A DNA stretch of 64,000 bases. It comes from OPU3-GD-OMZ sp964515235 (GTDB lineage: Bacteria > Pseudomonadota > Gammaproteobacteria > Methylococcales > Methylomonadaceae). Position 1 is the first letter of the stretch. Each line of letters begins with the position of its first letter. The position numbers were made by a program, and so were the translations under genes. Below, one piece after another: positions 9,515 through 18,271 of the stretch. Where the stretch lies: positions 1 to 64,000 of the forward strand of contig CAZEVO010000003.1 in NCBI GenBank assembly GCA_964515235.1, in the 5' to 3' direction. The notes under the pieces were generated by a model, which was not told the origin of the DNA, ran no database searches, and saw nothing but the letters and a program-made list of their open reading frames with translations.

Positions 9515-10291
9515 CTAATGATCTTCATGCGCCATACTTAGGTATACGATAGTCAATACCATAAAAATAAATGCCTGAAGTGTGATAATCAAAATGTGAA
9601 AAACTGCCCATGGAAAACTCAAAAAGGGCTGTACGTACCAAGGCAGTAACGCAATCAAAATAAAAATCAATTCCCCTGCATACAAGTTACCAAATAACCG
9701 TAATGCCAAGGAAATTGGCTTGGCAATTTCTTCAACTAATTTCAACAACAAATTAAAAGGTAATAACCAAGGACCGAAAGGTTGGAACATTAATTCTTTG
9801 GCAAAACCCCAACCTCCTTTAATCTTAATGCTGTAAAAGATAATTAAAATAAAGACAGAAATAGACATTGCAAAGGTTGCATTCAAGTCAGTGCTAGGCA
9901 CCACTCTTAAATATTCCACGCCCATTACTGACCCAACATTAGGGATTAAATCTACTGGGAATAAATCCATGAAATTCATCAAAAAAACCCAGCAAAAAAC
10001 AGTTAATGCTAACGGTGCAATTAAATCACTTTTACCGTGAAAACTATCTTTAACCTGCGTATCTACAAATTCAACCAACATTTCTGCAAAATTCTGCATT
10101 AAGCCTGGAACGCCTACTGTTGCTTTATCTGCTGCAATTTTAAAAAACAAAATAAACAACCCGCCCAAAAACGCTGAAAAAAACAACGTATCTATGTGCA
10201 GTGTCCAAAACCCTTCACCAACAGATAAGGATGTTAAATGATGTACAATATATCCGGTTGCCCCTTCTGAGGCATGCGCTTCACTTGCCAT
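9515..10291 (-). CDS. atpB: ATP synthase Fo subunit a
   Basis: Membrane subunit that forms the proton half-channels beside the c-ring. The protein is 258 aa with five or six hydrophobic helices. The segment KPISLALRLFGNLYAGELI near residue 195 carries the essential Arg (LALRLFGN). It is the second gene of the operon, 16 bp after atpI. Confidence 0.98.
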   Translation of the reverse strand: MASEAHASEGATGYIVHHLTSLSVGEGFWTLHIDTLFFSAFLGGLFILFFKIAADKATVGVPGLMQNFAEMLVEFVDTQVKDSFHGKSDLIAPLALTVFCWVFLMNFMDLFPVDLIPNVGSVMGVEYLRVVPSTDLNATFAMSISVFILIIFYSIKIKGGWGFAKELMFQPFGPWLLPFNLLLKLVEEIAKPISLALRLFGNLYAGELIFILIALLPWYVQPFLSFPWAVFHILIITLQAFIFMVLTIVYLSMAHEDH

Positions 10292-10307
10292 TTTTTTTCA
10301 CTAAAAC

Positions 10308-10673
10308 TTATAATCGAATTATCAGTGCAAACCAAAAAACTGTTAAGGCGGCTACAAAACCAGCCATCAACGGTATAATTACTACTTCAGACCACTGAAA
10401 AACTAAAAAAAACATCACTGCCGTTAATATCAACTTGGCAGACTCACCCATATAAAAAGTCCGAACTACTTTTTTAGCATCCTGACCGGTAGAACTCGAA
10501 ACCTTTAATGCAAAATACAAATTAGGTATGATGGCAATCGACCCTCCTAGAATAGAGGACATAAAACTTTGGCCATCTGCCCATAAAAAAAATCCTGATG
10601 CCACCATAGCCACAATCAGAATTTGCATGGCAAGGATCTTACTAACCACGGTCATTGTCCTTGCATCAACCAT
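10308..10673 (-). CDS. atpI: ATP synthase-associated protein I
   Basis: Small membrane protein encoded first in many proteobacterial atp operons, reported in the family to aid c-ring assembly or Mg2+ supply; not essential. It is 121 aa with four hydrophobic segments. It is recognised mainly from size, hydrophobic pattern (FLWADGQSFMSSILGGSIAIIPNLYFA) and position ahead of atpB. The start has AAGGA 10 nt upstream and a sigma70-like promoter just beyond. Confidence 0.88.
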   Translation of the reverse strand: MVDARTMTVVSKILAMQILIVAMVASGFFLWADGQSFMSSILGGSIAIIPNLYFALKVSSSTGQDAKKVVRTFYMGESAKLILTAVMFFLVFQWSEVVIIPLMAGFVAALTVFWFALIIRL

Positions 10674-10701
10674 TTGACCGTCCTTATATAATAACTTACT
10701 G

Positions 10702-10730
10702 AGTATATAGACTATATATTTTTAAATCAA
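10702..10730 (-). promoter_or_regulatory. Sigma70-like promoter of the atp operon
   Basis: On the minus strand TTGATT and TATACT are separated by 17 bp, with the -10 element about 28 bp before the atpI start. No other gene lies between it and atpI, so it probably drives all nine ATP synthase genes. Confidence 0.6.
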
Positions 10731-10763
10731 GATCTAGCTCTTATCAAGTGCAATGAAATTATC

Positions 10764-11276
10764 ATGATCAAAAAAATTAGCACTCCTCTAGGAGAGATGA
10801 TTGCTTATGCTAACCCAGACGGTTTGTGTCTTTTAAAATTCTTCGATTGTGCTAACTTAACCGAACTCATATCACAAACTAGTGAAATCAACCATTATCA
10901 GGGTCAATATCAACCAAAAATAGTACTTAACCAGACCCAGACTCAAATTACTGAATACTTTAACCAAAAACGTAAAATTTTTACCCTACCTATTATTTGC
11001 TATGGCAGCCCCTTTCAACTCACCGCATGGAAAATATTAAAAAAAATCCCATACGGGACGACTATTTCATATCAGGACCAAGCTATGGCACTGAATAAAC
11101 CAGGCGCTTACCGAGCCGTGGGCAACGCTAATGGTCGCAATAAACTAGAACTGATTATCCCCTGCCACCGAGTCATCCGAAAAAACAATACTCTTGGAGG
11201 TTATGCTAGCAAAAGCTATCGCAAAGAATTTTTATTGGCTTTAGAAAAAAATAATAAATCGGGAATTGTTAATTAA
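10764..11276 (+). CDS. ogt: Methylated-DNA--protein-cysteine methyltransferase
   Basis: Removes alkyl groups from O6-alkylguanine by suicide transfer to its own cysteine. The protein is 170 aa. The active-site motif IPCHRVIR is near residue 132, preceded by the helix-turn-helix stretch IPYGTTISYQDQA and by YRAVGNANGRN with the arginine finger. It lacks the N-terminal Ada regulatory domain, so it is an Ogt-type enzyme. It is transcribed away from atpI and its 3' end overlaps that of parB by 8 bp (convergent). Confidence 0.95.
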   Translation: MIKKISTPLGEMIAYANPDGLCLLKFFDCANLTELISQTSEINHYQGQYQPKIVLNQTQTQITEYFNQKRKIFTLPIICYGSPFQLTAWKILKKIPYGTTISYQDQAMALNKPGAYRAVGNANGRNKLELIIPCHRVIRKNNTLGGYASKSYRKEFLLALEKNNKSGIVN

Positions 11277-12120
11277 TACGTTTTATTATACCGTCTAGTT
11301 CATCCAGACTCGTATAGTTAATAACCATTTTGCCTTTGCCATTAGGGTGATGATTAATCGCTATTTTAGCGCCTAATTTTTCAGATAAGCGCTCTTGTAA
11401 TCTTAAAACATCAGGATCAGTTACAGGCGTTTTTTTAACTGCCTCAGGTCTTGTAAAATCACGGACATATTTCTCTACTTCCCGCACCGTCATAGCCTTC
11501 GCCACCACCTCTGTTGCAGCCAGAATTTGGTCTTTATCTGATAACATCAATAAAGCACGAGCATGGCCCATTTCTATTTTGCCAGCACCTAACAATTGCA
11601 TAACCGCTGGTGTTAACTCATTTAATCGTAATAAATTACTCACCGTCGTTCTCGACTTACCTACTGCTTTAGAAATTTCTTGATGAGTCATTCCAAATTC
11701 TTCACCCAAACGCTTTAGAGCTTGGGCTTCTTCTAGAGCATTTAAGTCTTCCCGTTGAATATTTTCTATTAATGCAATCGCCATAGCGGTCTGGTCATCA
11801 AAATCTTTAATGACCACAGGAACTGTTTCCAATTGCGCCAGTTGTGCCGCCCGCCAGCGACGTTCACCTGCGATAATTTCATATTTCTGATCGCTCAATT
11901 CACGAACAATAATAGGCTGAACGATGCCTTGCTCTTTAATCGAAGCGGCAAGTTCCTGCAATTTTTCGGTGTTCATATCCTGACGAGGTTGATATTTACC
12001 TCGCTGTAAAAACTCAATAGGCAACGTTTTAAGAGCTCGCTGACTCGTCTCTACTTTACTTCCTGATTCACCGAGCAAGGCATCTAATCCTCGCCCCAAC
12101 CCTCTGGTTTTGGTAATCAT
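11269..12120 (-). CDS. parB: Chromosome-partitioning protein ParB
   Basis: CTPase clamp that loads at parS sites near the origin and spreads on DNA. It is 283 aa. The N-terminal part has the nucleotide motif AGERRWRAAQ and the ENIQREDLN segment. The helix-turn-helix (EEFGMTHQEISKAVGKSR) is in the middle, and a C-terminal dimerisation domain ends LDELDGIIKRIN. Its start overlaps the parA stop by 4 bp. Two parS sites that it should bind are present at 28529 and 28568. Confidence 0.97.
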   Translation of the reverse strand: MITKTRGLGRGLDALLGESGSKVETSQRALKTLPIEFLQRGKYQPRQDMNTEKLQELAASIKEQGIVQPIIVRELSDQKYEIIAGERRWRAAQLAQLETVPVVIKDFDDQTAMAIALIENIQREDLNALEEAQALKRLGEEFGMTHQEISKAVGKSRTTVSNLLRLNELTPAVMQLLGAGKIEMGHARALLMLSDKDQILAATEVVAKAMTVREVEKYVRDFTRPEAVKKTPVTDPDVLRLQERLSEKLGAKIAINHHPNGKGKMVINYTSLDELDGIIKRIN

Positions 12121-12896
12121 TCGTTTTCCCTGTTTTTTTCATTCTTCAAAAACTCTGCTGCTAATTTTTCATACGCCAATGCACCCCGTGAGGTTTTATC
12201 ATAAAGTCTGACCGGCAAACCATGGCTCGGCGCTTCCGCCAATCTAATATTTCTAGGGATACAAGTTTGATAAACTTTTTTATCAAAAAACTTAAATAAT
12301 TGCTGAGATACATCTTTGGTTAACCGACTTCGTGTATCTACCATGGTTCGTAAAATACCTTCTAATTTTAGACTACTATTTACCGTATCCTGAATGTTTC
12401 GTAAGGTCTCCATCAACGCTGACAACCCCTCCAATGCATAATATTCACATTGCATCGGTATTAAAACACTATCTGCTGCCACCAATGCATTTAAAGTCAA
12501 CATATTTAAAGATGGCGGACAATCAATAAGAATAAAATCATAGCGATCTCGAATAGGTTTCAAGCCTTGTAATAAACGACTCTCCTTATTTTCTACAGCC
12601 ATTAATGCAACTTCGGCTGCTGTTAAATCACTGTTACCAGCAATTACATCTAGGCCAACCTCTTTAACCGGGACAATGGATTCAATCGCTGTTGCCTCTT
12701 CTAATAATAAATCACAACTGGAAAACTGCACCGTATTTTTATCAAGCCCACAACCAATCGCGGCATTTCCTTGCGGGTCTAAATCTACCAATAATACCGA
12801 GCACTGTTTTGCAGCCAAAGAAGCCGCTAAGTTAACCGTTGTTGTGGTCTTCCCTACACCGCCTTTCTGATTGGTTACCGCTATCACTTTGCCCAT
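12117..12896 (-). CDS. parA: Chromosome-partitioning ATPase ParA (Soj)
   Basis: Walker-type ATPase that positions ParB-bound origins. It is 259 aa. The deviant Walker A KGGVGKTTT is at residues 11-19, and LIDCPPSLNMLTLNAL is the Walker B region. It overlaps the rsmG stop by one base (taATG), so rsmG, parA and parB form one unit. Confidence 0.97.
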   Translation of the reverse strand: MGKVIAVTNQKGGVGKTTTTVNLAASLAAKQCSVLLVDLDPQGNAAIGCGLDKNTVQFSSCDLLLEEATAIESIVPVKEVGLDVIAGNSDLTAAEVALMAVENKESRLLQGLKPIRDRYDFILIDCPPSLNMLTLNALVAADSVLIPMQCEYYALEGLSALMETLRNIQDTVNSSLKLEGILRTMVDTRSRLTKDVSQQLFKFFDKKVYQTCIPRNIRLAEAPSHGLPVRLYDKTSRGALAYEKLAAEFLKNEKNRENE

Positions 12897-13522
12897 TATG
12901 CACTCTTTAAATTATGTATTTTAACCAGACATCGCTCCGCATTAATCCCTGGAACCGTGATCGGAACAACAGAATAATCACAATCAATCTGTTGTAATTC
13001 TTTTGCTGGTTGCTGACCCTTCATCGCCAATAAGACTCCACCAGGCACAAGTCGCTCAGAAGATACACTAACAAAACTTTGTAAACTTGAAAACGCTCGA
13101 GAAACAATAGTATCAAAATGAGCCTCAGGCTGATAATTTTCAATACGCCCGTGCCATACTGTCACATTTTTTAAGCCCAACTCAATAACCACTTGCTGAA
13201 CAAAACGTGTTTTTTTTATGTTACTGTCTAACAACACAAACGAACAATGGGTGTGTATTAACGCGAGGGGAATACCTGGCAACCCCGCACCAGTACCAAT
13301 ATCTAGCACTTTTGATCCTTGAATATAATCTGCTATGGCTAAACTATCTAAAAGATGTCGTCTAACCATTTCTTCAGGATTACGAATAGCCGTTAAATTA
13401 TAGCTTCTATTCCACTTGTCTATCAGAACAACAAAAGCGAGGAGTTTTTCTTGTTGTGCTTGAGTAACTGGCAAATTGAGAGAAACTAACCCTTCGTTTA
13501 AAATTTCTCGACATTTCTGCAT
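12896..13522 (-). CDS. rsmG: 16S rRNA (guanine527-N7)-methyltransferase
   Basis: Methylates G527 of 16S rRNA using SAM; loss gives low-level streptomycin resistance in other bacteria. It is 208 aa, normal size. SAM motif I reads VLDIGTGAGLPGIPLA near residue 70, and the N-terminal LIDKWNRSYNLTAIR is a family signature. It sits between mnmG and parA, the usual gammaproteobacterial order. Confidence 0.97.
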   Translation of the reverse strand: MQKCREILNEGLVSLNLPVTQAQQEKLLAFVVLIDKWNRSYNLTAIRNPEEMVRRHLLDSLAIADYIQGSKVLDIGTGAGLPGIPLALIHTHCSFVLLDSNIKKTRFVQQVVIELGLKNVTVWHGRIENYQPEAHFDTIVSRAFSSLQSFVSVSSERLVPGGVLLAMKGQQPAKELQQIDCDYSVVPITVPGINAERCLVKIHNLKSA

Positions 13523-13614
13523 GATGGCTCGATTCGCTACACATCGTTAAAATTGTCATTATAGCGACTTTAAAAAATCATAAAGCGATTTAGTACCTAA
13601 ATGCAGCAAATGTT

Positions 13615-15483
13615 TTAGGCGCTTTTCTTTTTAAAGTGAACCAGTAGAAGTGAAATAGTAGCCGGCGTAATGCCTGAAATACGCGCCGCTTGTCCTAAAG
13701 TTTCTGGTAAATGTTTTTGTAACTTTTCACTCGCCTCAGCAGACAGTCCACGCACTTTTTGGTAATCAAAAGTATTAGGTAATCGTAAACTTTCAAATCG
13801 TCGAGTTTTATCAATCTCACTTTGTTGTCGATCAATATAGCCTGAATATTTAGCTTGGATTGCAACCTGATTTGAAACTTCTTTTGTATAGTCAGAATTC
13901 TCAAGAAAACTTAATACTCCCTCAACCTGAACTTCAGGTCGGCGTAATAAATCAATCAAATTCGTCTCACGTCGCAATGGTTTACCCCAAAGCGTCTCAA
14001 CCTTTTCTGCCGCTTCCGTATGTGGTTTTAACCATTTTTTCGTTAGAACTGCTTGTAAGTCGGAAATCGCTTCACGTTTATGTTCAAAAACCTGCCAACG
14101 CTGGTCATCAACCAAACCCAATTCCCGACCTTTTTCCGTTAACCGTAAATCAGCATTATCTTCGCGTAAAAACAACCGGTATTCTGCACGACTGGTAAAC
14201 ATCCGGTAGGGCTCTACCGTTCCATGCGTTATAAGGTCGTCAATCATAACACCAATATAAGCCTCATCGCGTCGTGGACACCATGACTCTTGTCCTTGCG
14301 ATTGACGTGCTGCATTCAATCCGGCAATAAGCCCCTGTGCTGCAGCCTCTTCATAACCCGTTGTGCCATTAATTTGGCCGGCAAAAAACAATCCTGACAT
14401 TGGTTTTGTTTCCAACGAAGATTTAAGTCCACGAGGATCAAAAAAATCATATTCAATCGCATATCCTGGACGAATTATTTCTGCTTGCTCAAACCCTTCC
14501 ATCGAACGAATAAAGTCATATTGCACATCAAAAGGTAAGCTGGTTGATACGCCATTGGGATAAATCTCATGTGTGTCTAAACCTTCCGGCTCAATAAAAA
14601 TCTGATGGGAATCACGGTCAGCAAAACGAACCACCTTATCTTCAATCGAGGGGCAATAACGAGGACCCACGCCGTCAATCACTCCTGAATACATTGGCGA
14701 GCGGTCCAATCCTGAACGAATAATTTCATGCGTCTTAGCATTAGTGCGGGTGATATAACAACAAATCTGTTGCGGGTGATGTTCCTGTTTACCTAAAAAA
14801 GACATGACCGGCACCGGGTCATCTCCAGGTTGTTTTTGGAGACGGTCAAAAGCAATGGTTCTACCATCAATACGCGGCGGCGTACCAGTCTTTAGCCGCC
14901 CAACCTTAAAAGGTAATTCCCGAAGTCGCTCAGACAGAGCAATAGATGCTGGATCACCCGCTCGCCCGCCGGTATAATTTTCCAAGCCAATATGAATTCT
15001 ACCGCCCAGAAAGGTACCCGTAGTTAACACCACTGTTTTACCTGAGAAGACCAAACCCATCTGGGTTTGAACACCACAAAGCCGGTCCCCCTCAAGGTGT
15101 AAATCAGCAACTGTTTGCTGAAAAATAGCCAAATTTTGCTGGCTTTCTAATTGCTTACAAATATATTTTTTGTAAAGGCTTCGGTCTGCTTGTGCTCGTG
15201 TGGCACGAACAGCAGGTCCTTTACTGGCATTTAAAATACGAAACTGAATCCCTGCTCGATCAGTTGCTTTTGCCATTAGACCGCCTAAAGCATCTATTTC
15301 TTTGACTAAATGACCTTTGCCAATACCGCCTATTGCTGGATTACAACTCATTTGCCCTAAGGTTTCAATATTCTGAGTTAATAATAATGTTTGCGCCCCC
15401 GTCCTTGCCGAAGCTAAGGCCGCCTCGGTACCGGCATGACCGCCGCCCACCACAATAACATCAAAATTTTTAGGGTATTTCAC
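13615..15483 (-). CDS. mnmG: tRNA uridine-34 carboxymethylaminomethyl synthesis protein, FAD subunit
   Basis: With MnmE (encoded at 34893) it adds the cmnm5 group at wobble U34 of tRNAs. It is 622 aa. The FAD motif VVGGGHAGTEAA is at residues 11-22, and the family signatures GGIGKGHLVKEIDALGG and GPRYCPSIEDK are present. The helical C-terminal domain contacts MnmE. There is a 92-bp gap before rsmG. Confidence 0.98.
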   Translation of the reverse strand: MKYPKNFDVIVVGGGHAGTEAALASARTGAQTLLLTQNIETLGQMSCNPAIGGIGKGHLVKEIDALGGLMAKATDRAGIQFRILNASKGPAVRATRAQADRSLYKKYICKQLESQQNLAIFQQTVADLHLEGDRLCGVQTQMGLVFSGKTVVLTTGTFLGGRIHIGLENYTGGRAGDPASIALSERLRELPFKVGRLKTGTPPRIDGRTIAFDRLQKQPGDDPVPVMSFLGKQEHHPQQICCYITRTNAKTHEIIRSGLDRSPMYSGVIDGVGPRYCPSIEDKVVRFADRDSHQIFIEPEGLDTHEIYPNGVSTSLPFDVQYDFIRSMEGFEQAEIIRPGYAIEYDFFDPRGLKSSLETKPMSGLFFAGQINGTTGYEEAAAQGLIAGLNAARQSQGQESWCPRRDEAYIGVMIDDLITHGTVEPYRMFTSRAEYRLFLREDNADLRLTEKGRELGLVDDQRWQVFEHKREAISDLQAVLTKKWLKPHTEAAEKVETLWGKPLRRETNLIDLLRRPEVQVEGVLSFLENSDYTKEVSNQVAIQAKYSGYIDRQQSEIDKTRRFESLRLPNTFDYQKVRGLSAEASEKLQKHLPETLGQAARISGITPATISLLLVHFKKKSA

Positions 15484-15545
15484 AATATTTCTATAATAAA
15501 TCTAACACTACATTGAAAATATAATAACGACATTGGGGTCAGCTT

Positions 15546-15755
15546 TTACTTTAATCCTAAAGAACGCTTTAACACAGCTAACACACCACTCTCTGGCGCA
15601 TCTTCTAGGCCAACATCGTGATTATCACTCTCTTGCTCCTGCTCAGGAACCAAATCAAAGTTTAATTCAGAATCATCATTTATTTTATTGAGATTGTCAC
15701 CCAATTCATCTAAGGCTTCAATCAATTGTTCAGAAGGGCTTTCATTGTGAGTCAT
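15546..15755 (-). CDS. Small acidic protein of unknown function
   Basis: I do not recognise this protein. A TAGGAG ribosome site 6 nt before the ATG at 15755 (MTHNESP) favours that start over an upstream in-frame ATG at 15770, giving 69 aa. The chain is strongly acidic, with a Glu/Asp/Asn/Gln-rich middle and a short basic, hydrophobic tail (VLAVLKRSLGLK) that could be an amphipathic helix. It ends 62 bp before mnmG on the same strand and may share its transcript. It has no signal peptide or membrane helix. Confidence 0.6.
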   Translation of the reverse strand: MTHNESPSEQLIEALDELGDNLNKINDDSELNFDLVPEQEQESDNHDVGLEDAPESGVLAVLKRSLGLK

Positions 15756-15939
15756 ATCATCTCCTAACAATCAAAGATAAAATCTTACATGGCTTGATTA
15801 TAGAACTTTAGTCAATAAGACGAAAACAAGAATTATTTATAATGACCTCAACCCGTATAAATAATATAAAGTTAACAGAATTTGATTCAACGACAGACTT
15901 ATAAAACAAGAAACAATCTGGCAACTGTTCCTACACTTA

Positions 15940-15973
15940 AAAAAATAGGTTACCCGTTAAAAACGAGCAACCT
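15940..15973 (-). terminator. Terminator downstream of the exported helical protein gene
   Basis: On the minus strand AGGTTGCTCGT pairs along its full length (two G-U pairs) with ACGGGTAACCT around a 12-nt or shorter loop, followed by a run of seven T. It lies 31 bp past the stop of the gene at 16004-16435. Confidence 0.8.
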
Positions 15974-16003
15974 AAATTCTTTAACAACGTAAAAACAGTT
16001 GTC

Positions 16004-16435
16004 TTACAAAATTGCAGCTTTAATTGCTTCAAAATCAGCAATTGATTTAACAACTTGCGCTGCACCTAATGTACGATGCTCTGCTTCTGATGCGCCTTTG
16101 TAATCACAGCCACATTTTGCTGCTTTAGCGGCATATTTGTAATGCTTCTTAGCAATACGAATACCATCCCAAGCCATTTGAACTTGTGAAGCGAGTGCAC
16201 CTACTGACAATAATTTAGATGCTTGACGTGCATCAGTAACAATTGAAGCCAATCTTTCAGAAGTTGCAGAGTCTGCACCTGCTTGAGCCGCCTGAAGAGC
16301 TTCAATTACTCTGCCAGCGATAGACTGACCACTTTCTTCAATACCTTTAGCCGCAGCTGAAGATGAGTAAGTTGTCATGGCTGCCATTGAAAAGGTCATT
16401 ACAAGTGCTACTAAAAATCTTTTTACAAATGTCAT
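16004..16435 (-). CDS. Small exported helical protein (family A, member 1)
   Basis: Unknown function. It is 143 aa with a clear signal peptide: a basic start (MTFVKRF), a hydrophobic core and a likely Sec cleavage around SSSAAA-KG. The mature part is predicted all-helical and Ala-rich, and carries a CGC pair near residue 108. It shares a recognisable block with the protein at 23498-23878 (DARQASKLL here, AARQSSKEI there, then similar helices). A GAGGAAATTAA ribosome site precedes the ATG, and it has its own terminator, so it is monocistronic and probably well expressed. A four-helix periplasmic bundle is a guess from composition. Confidence 0.75.
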   Translation of the reverse strand: MTFVKRFLVALVMTFSMAAMTTYSSSAAAKGIEESGQSIAGRVIEALQAAQAGADSATSERLASIVTDARQASKLLSVGALASQVQMAWDGIRIAKKHYKYAAKAAKCGCDYKGASEAEHRTLGAAQVVKSIADFEAIKAAIL

Positions 16436-16623
16436 TTAATTTCCTCAAAATTTTAAAAATTCGTTTTTTTATTGTCTCACAATCCCTCCGACAAGAAACA
16501 ATAAAGCCCCTCACAATAACACATTTAAATCTATTTTACTAAAACTAACAGAAAAACTTTCTTAGGCTACCGTTTTTTAATACAATTCAAGGTTCTTTTC
16601 CCATTTACCAAAAAATTAATATT

Positions 16624-16938
16624 ATGTTGATCATCTGGGCTTTTAATATTTTTATATTCGCTGTCTGCTACCTTATTGTTGGATTAATCAAACCAAATTG
16701 GGCCTTGTTCTGGATGAAAGAACCCAGCCGCCTCGGGCCAGTTCTTATTTCTTTAGCCTTAATCATGACCGCTGCCACGATGTACGGCGAAGGGCTTAGA
16801 AACGCACCCATTTCACCTGAAAATGTCAAACGGGCTAAAGAAAAACAAGCCGAACAACAAAATAACACACCCATGCTACCGCAAGAAAAAACCAGCCCAG
16901 CCATAATTGAAAAAAATACGGTGCCTAAAGTTGAATAA
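16624..16938 (+). CDS. Small membrane protein of unknown function
   Basis: I do not recognise it. It is 104 aa. Hydrophobic segments at about residues 3-23 and 39-55 suggest two membrane helices joined by a short polar loop (KPNWALFWMKEPSRLG). The last 45 residues are polar, Lys/Glu/Gln/Pro-rich and probably disordered. No strong ribosome site is visible before the ATG. It is divergent from the exported helical protein gene and convergent with tesA (28-bp gap). Confidence 0.6.
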   Translation: MLIIWAFNIFIFAVCYLIVGLIKPNWALFWMKEPSRLGPVLISLALIMTAATMYGEGLRNAPISPENVKRAKEKQAEQQNNTPMLPQEKTSPAIIEKNTVPKVE

Positions 16939-16965
16939 TTTAATCATTAAAACCAAATTTAACCG

Positions 16966-17580
16966 TTATTGCACGGTAACTAACATGGGCTGTAAATAAA
17001 ACCAAATTTCATCAGCAATCAGCGGCTGAGCTTCAGCTCTGGGGTGAAGGCCATCACCTTGCATTAATTTTTTGTTCAGCGCAATATCATTTAAAATAAA
17101 GGGGACCCATGGTATTTCATGTGTTTTCGCTAAGGACGGATAAGTCTGATAAAAAAGCTCCGTATAACGCGAGCCATAATTGGGTGGTATTCGCATACTT
17201 ACCAACAATACCTTGGCCCCTGATTTTTTAGCCCGATTAATAATAATACTTAAATTCTGTTTCATAATAAGAGGTGACAACCCACGTAAACCATCATTTG
17301 CACCTAACTCCAATATCAGAACCTTAGGCTTAGTGCTTGCTAAGACCCCATCAATTCGAGCAACGCCGCCCGCACTGGTTTCACCACTAATGCTTTCATT
17401 ATTAATTTCATAGTTATATCCTTCAGATTGAATTTTTTTTTGTAAATAAGTAACCCAACCCAGATCTAAACCGATACCATAGGCGGCACTTATACTATCA
17501 CCGTAAACAACAATGGCCGCTGGTGAAGCTCCAACCGGACTCAGCCAACAAACCATAAAAACAATCAGGGTCTTTTTCAT
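16966..17580 (-). CDS. tesA: GDSL lipase / acyl-CoA thioesterase I
   Basis: Periplasmic SGNH-fold esterase with thioesterase, arylesterase and lysophospholipase activity in the family. The chosen ATG at 17580 gives 204 aa with a signal peptide (MKKTLIVFMVCWLSPVGAS), and other family members have the same layout. The catalytic blocks are visible: VYGDSISAAYG (Ser), GETSAGG (oxyanion Gly), ELGANDGLRG (Asn) and GDGLHPRAEA (Asp/His). Only one base separates its start codon from that of the divergent ABC transporter ATPase, so each gene's leader lies inside the other. Confidence 0.94.
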   Translation of the reverse strand: MKKTLIVFMVCWLSPVGASPAAIVVYGDSISAAYGIGLDLGWVTYLQKKIQSEGYNYEINNESISGETSAGGVARIDGVLASTKPKVLILELGANDGLRGLSPLIMKQNLSIIINRAKKSGAKVLLVSMRIPPNYGSRYTELFYQTYPSLAKTHEIPWVPFILNDIALNKKLMQGDGLHPRAEAQPLIADEIWFYLQPMLVTVQ

Positions 17581-17581
17581 T

Positions 17582-18271
17582 ATGTCTATCCAATCCGACA
17601 ACTTATCGGAAACTATTATTTGTGCTAAAAACCTCAGTAAAACCGTCTTAACCGCAAACGGTTCACTCACCATATTATCCGACATTCATCTTAACATTAA
17701 TAACGGCGAAAGCCTGGCGATCATGGGAACATCCGGATCAGGGAAAACCACACTGATTAGCCTATTAGCTGGTCTCGATGCCCCTTCTTCCGGCACTATC
17801 AAAATTGATGGTCAGTCACTCACAACTATGAATGAAGATGACAAAGCGCGGCTTCGAAACCAGTTTATCGGTTTTGTTTTTCAAAACTTCCAACTCTTGA
17901 ATAATTTGACCGCCCTTGAAAATGTCATGCTACCTCTAGAGATCATTGGACAGCCTCACGCCAAAGATCAAGCTCTTAATTTCCTAGAACGCGTCGGTTT
18001 ATCTCATCGCTGTAGCCACCGCCCTCCACAACTATCAGGTGGTGAGCAACAACGGGTTGCTTTAGCAAGAGCTTTTGTTACCCAACCCAGCATTCTTTTT
18101 GCTGATGAACCTACCGGGAACCTAGACCAAAAAACCGGCAATACTATTATTGATTTACTTTTTGCTTTAAACGAAGAAAACAAAACCACTCTGGTACTGG
18201 TAACTCATGATCAATTATTAGCAACACTCTGTAACCGCACACTGATGCTAGAAAATGGAAAAACAGTATGA
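17582..18271 (+). CDS. ybbA: ABC transporter ATP-binding protein, YbbA/LolD type
   Basis: ATPase of a MacB/LolD-like exporter family. Starting at 17582 gives 229 aa, typical for YbbA; the open frame extends upstream but only into antisense tesA. Walker A GTSGSGKTT, the Q-loop, the signature LSGGEQQRVALARAF and Walker B ILFADEPTGNLD are all intact, followed by the H-loop VTHD. It overlaps the permease gene by 4 bp. The tesA-ybbA-ybbP arrangement matches E. coli. The substrate is unknown; membrane lipid or lipoprotein handling is suggested by family and by neighbouring TesA. Confidence 0.93.
   Translation: MSIQSDNLSETIICAKNLSKTVLTANGSLTILSDIHLNINNGESLAIMGTSGSGKTTLISLLAGLDAPSSGTIKIDGQSLTTMNEDDKARLRNQFIGFVFQNFQLLNNLTALENVMLPLEIIGQPHAKDQALNFLERVGLSHRCSHRPPQLSGGEQQRVALARAFVTQPSILFADEPTGNLDQKTGNTIIDLLFALNEENKTTLVLVTHDQLLATLCNRTLMLENGKTV

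Noticed and set aside
16004..16435. SmbP-type small metal-binding protein
   Set aside because: The helical periplasmic layout is similar, but the many histidines that define SmbP are missing.
17513..17581. Longer N-terminus for the ABC ATPase
   Set aside because: The extra 23 residues are antisense to the tesA signal peptide and not part of the ABC domain.
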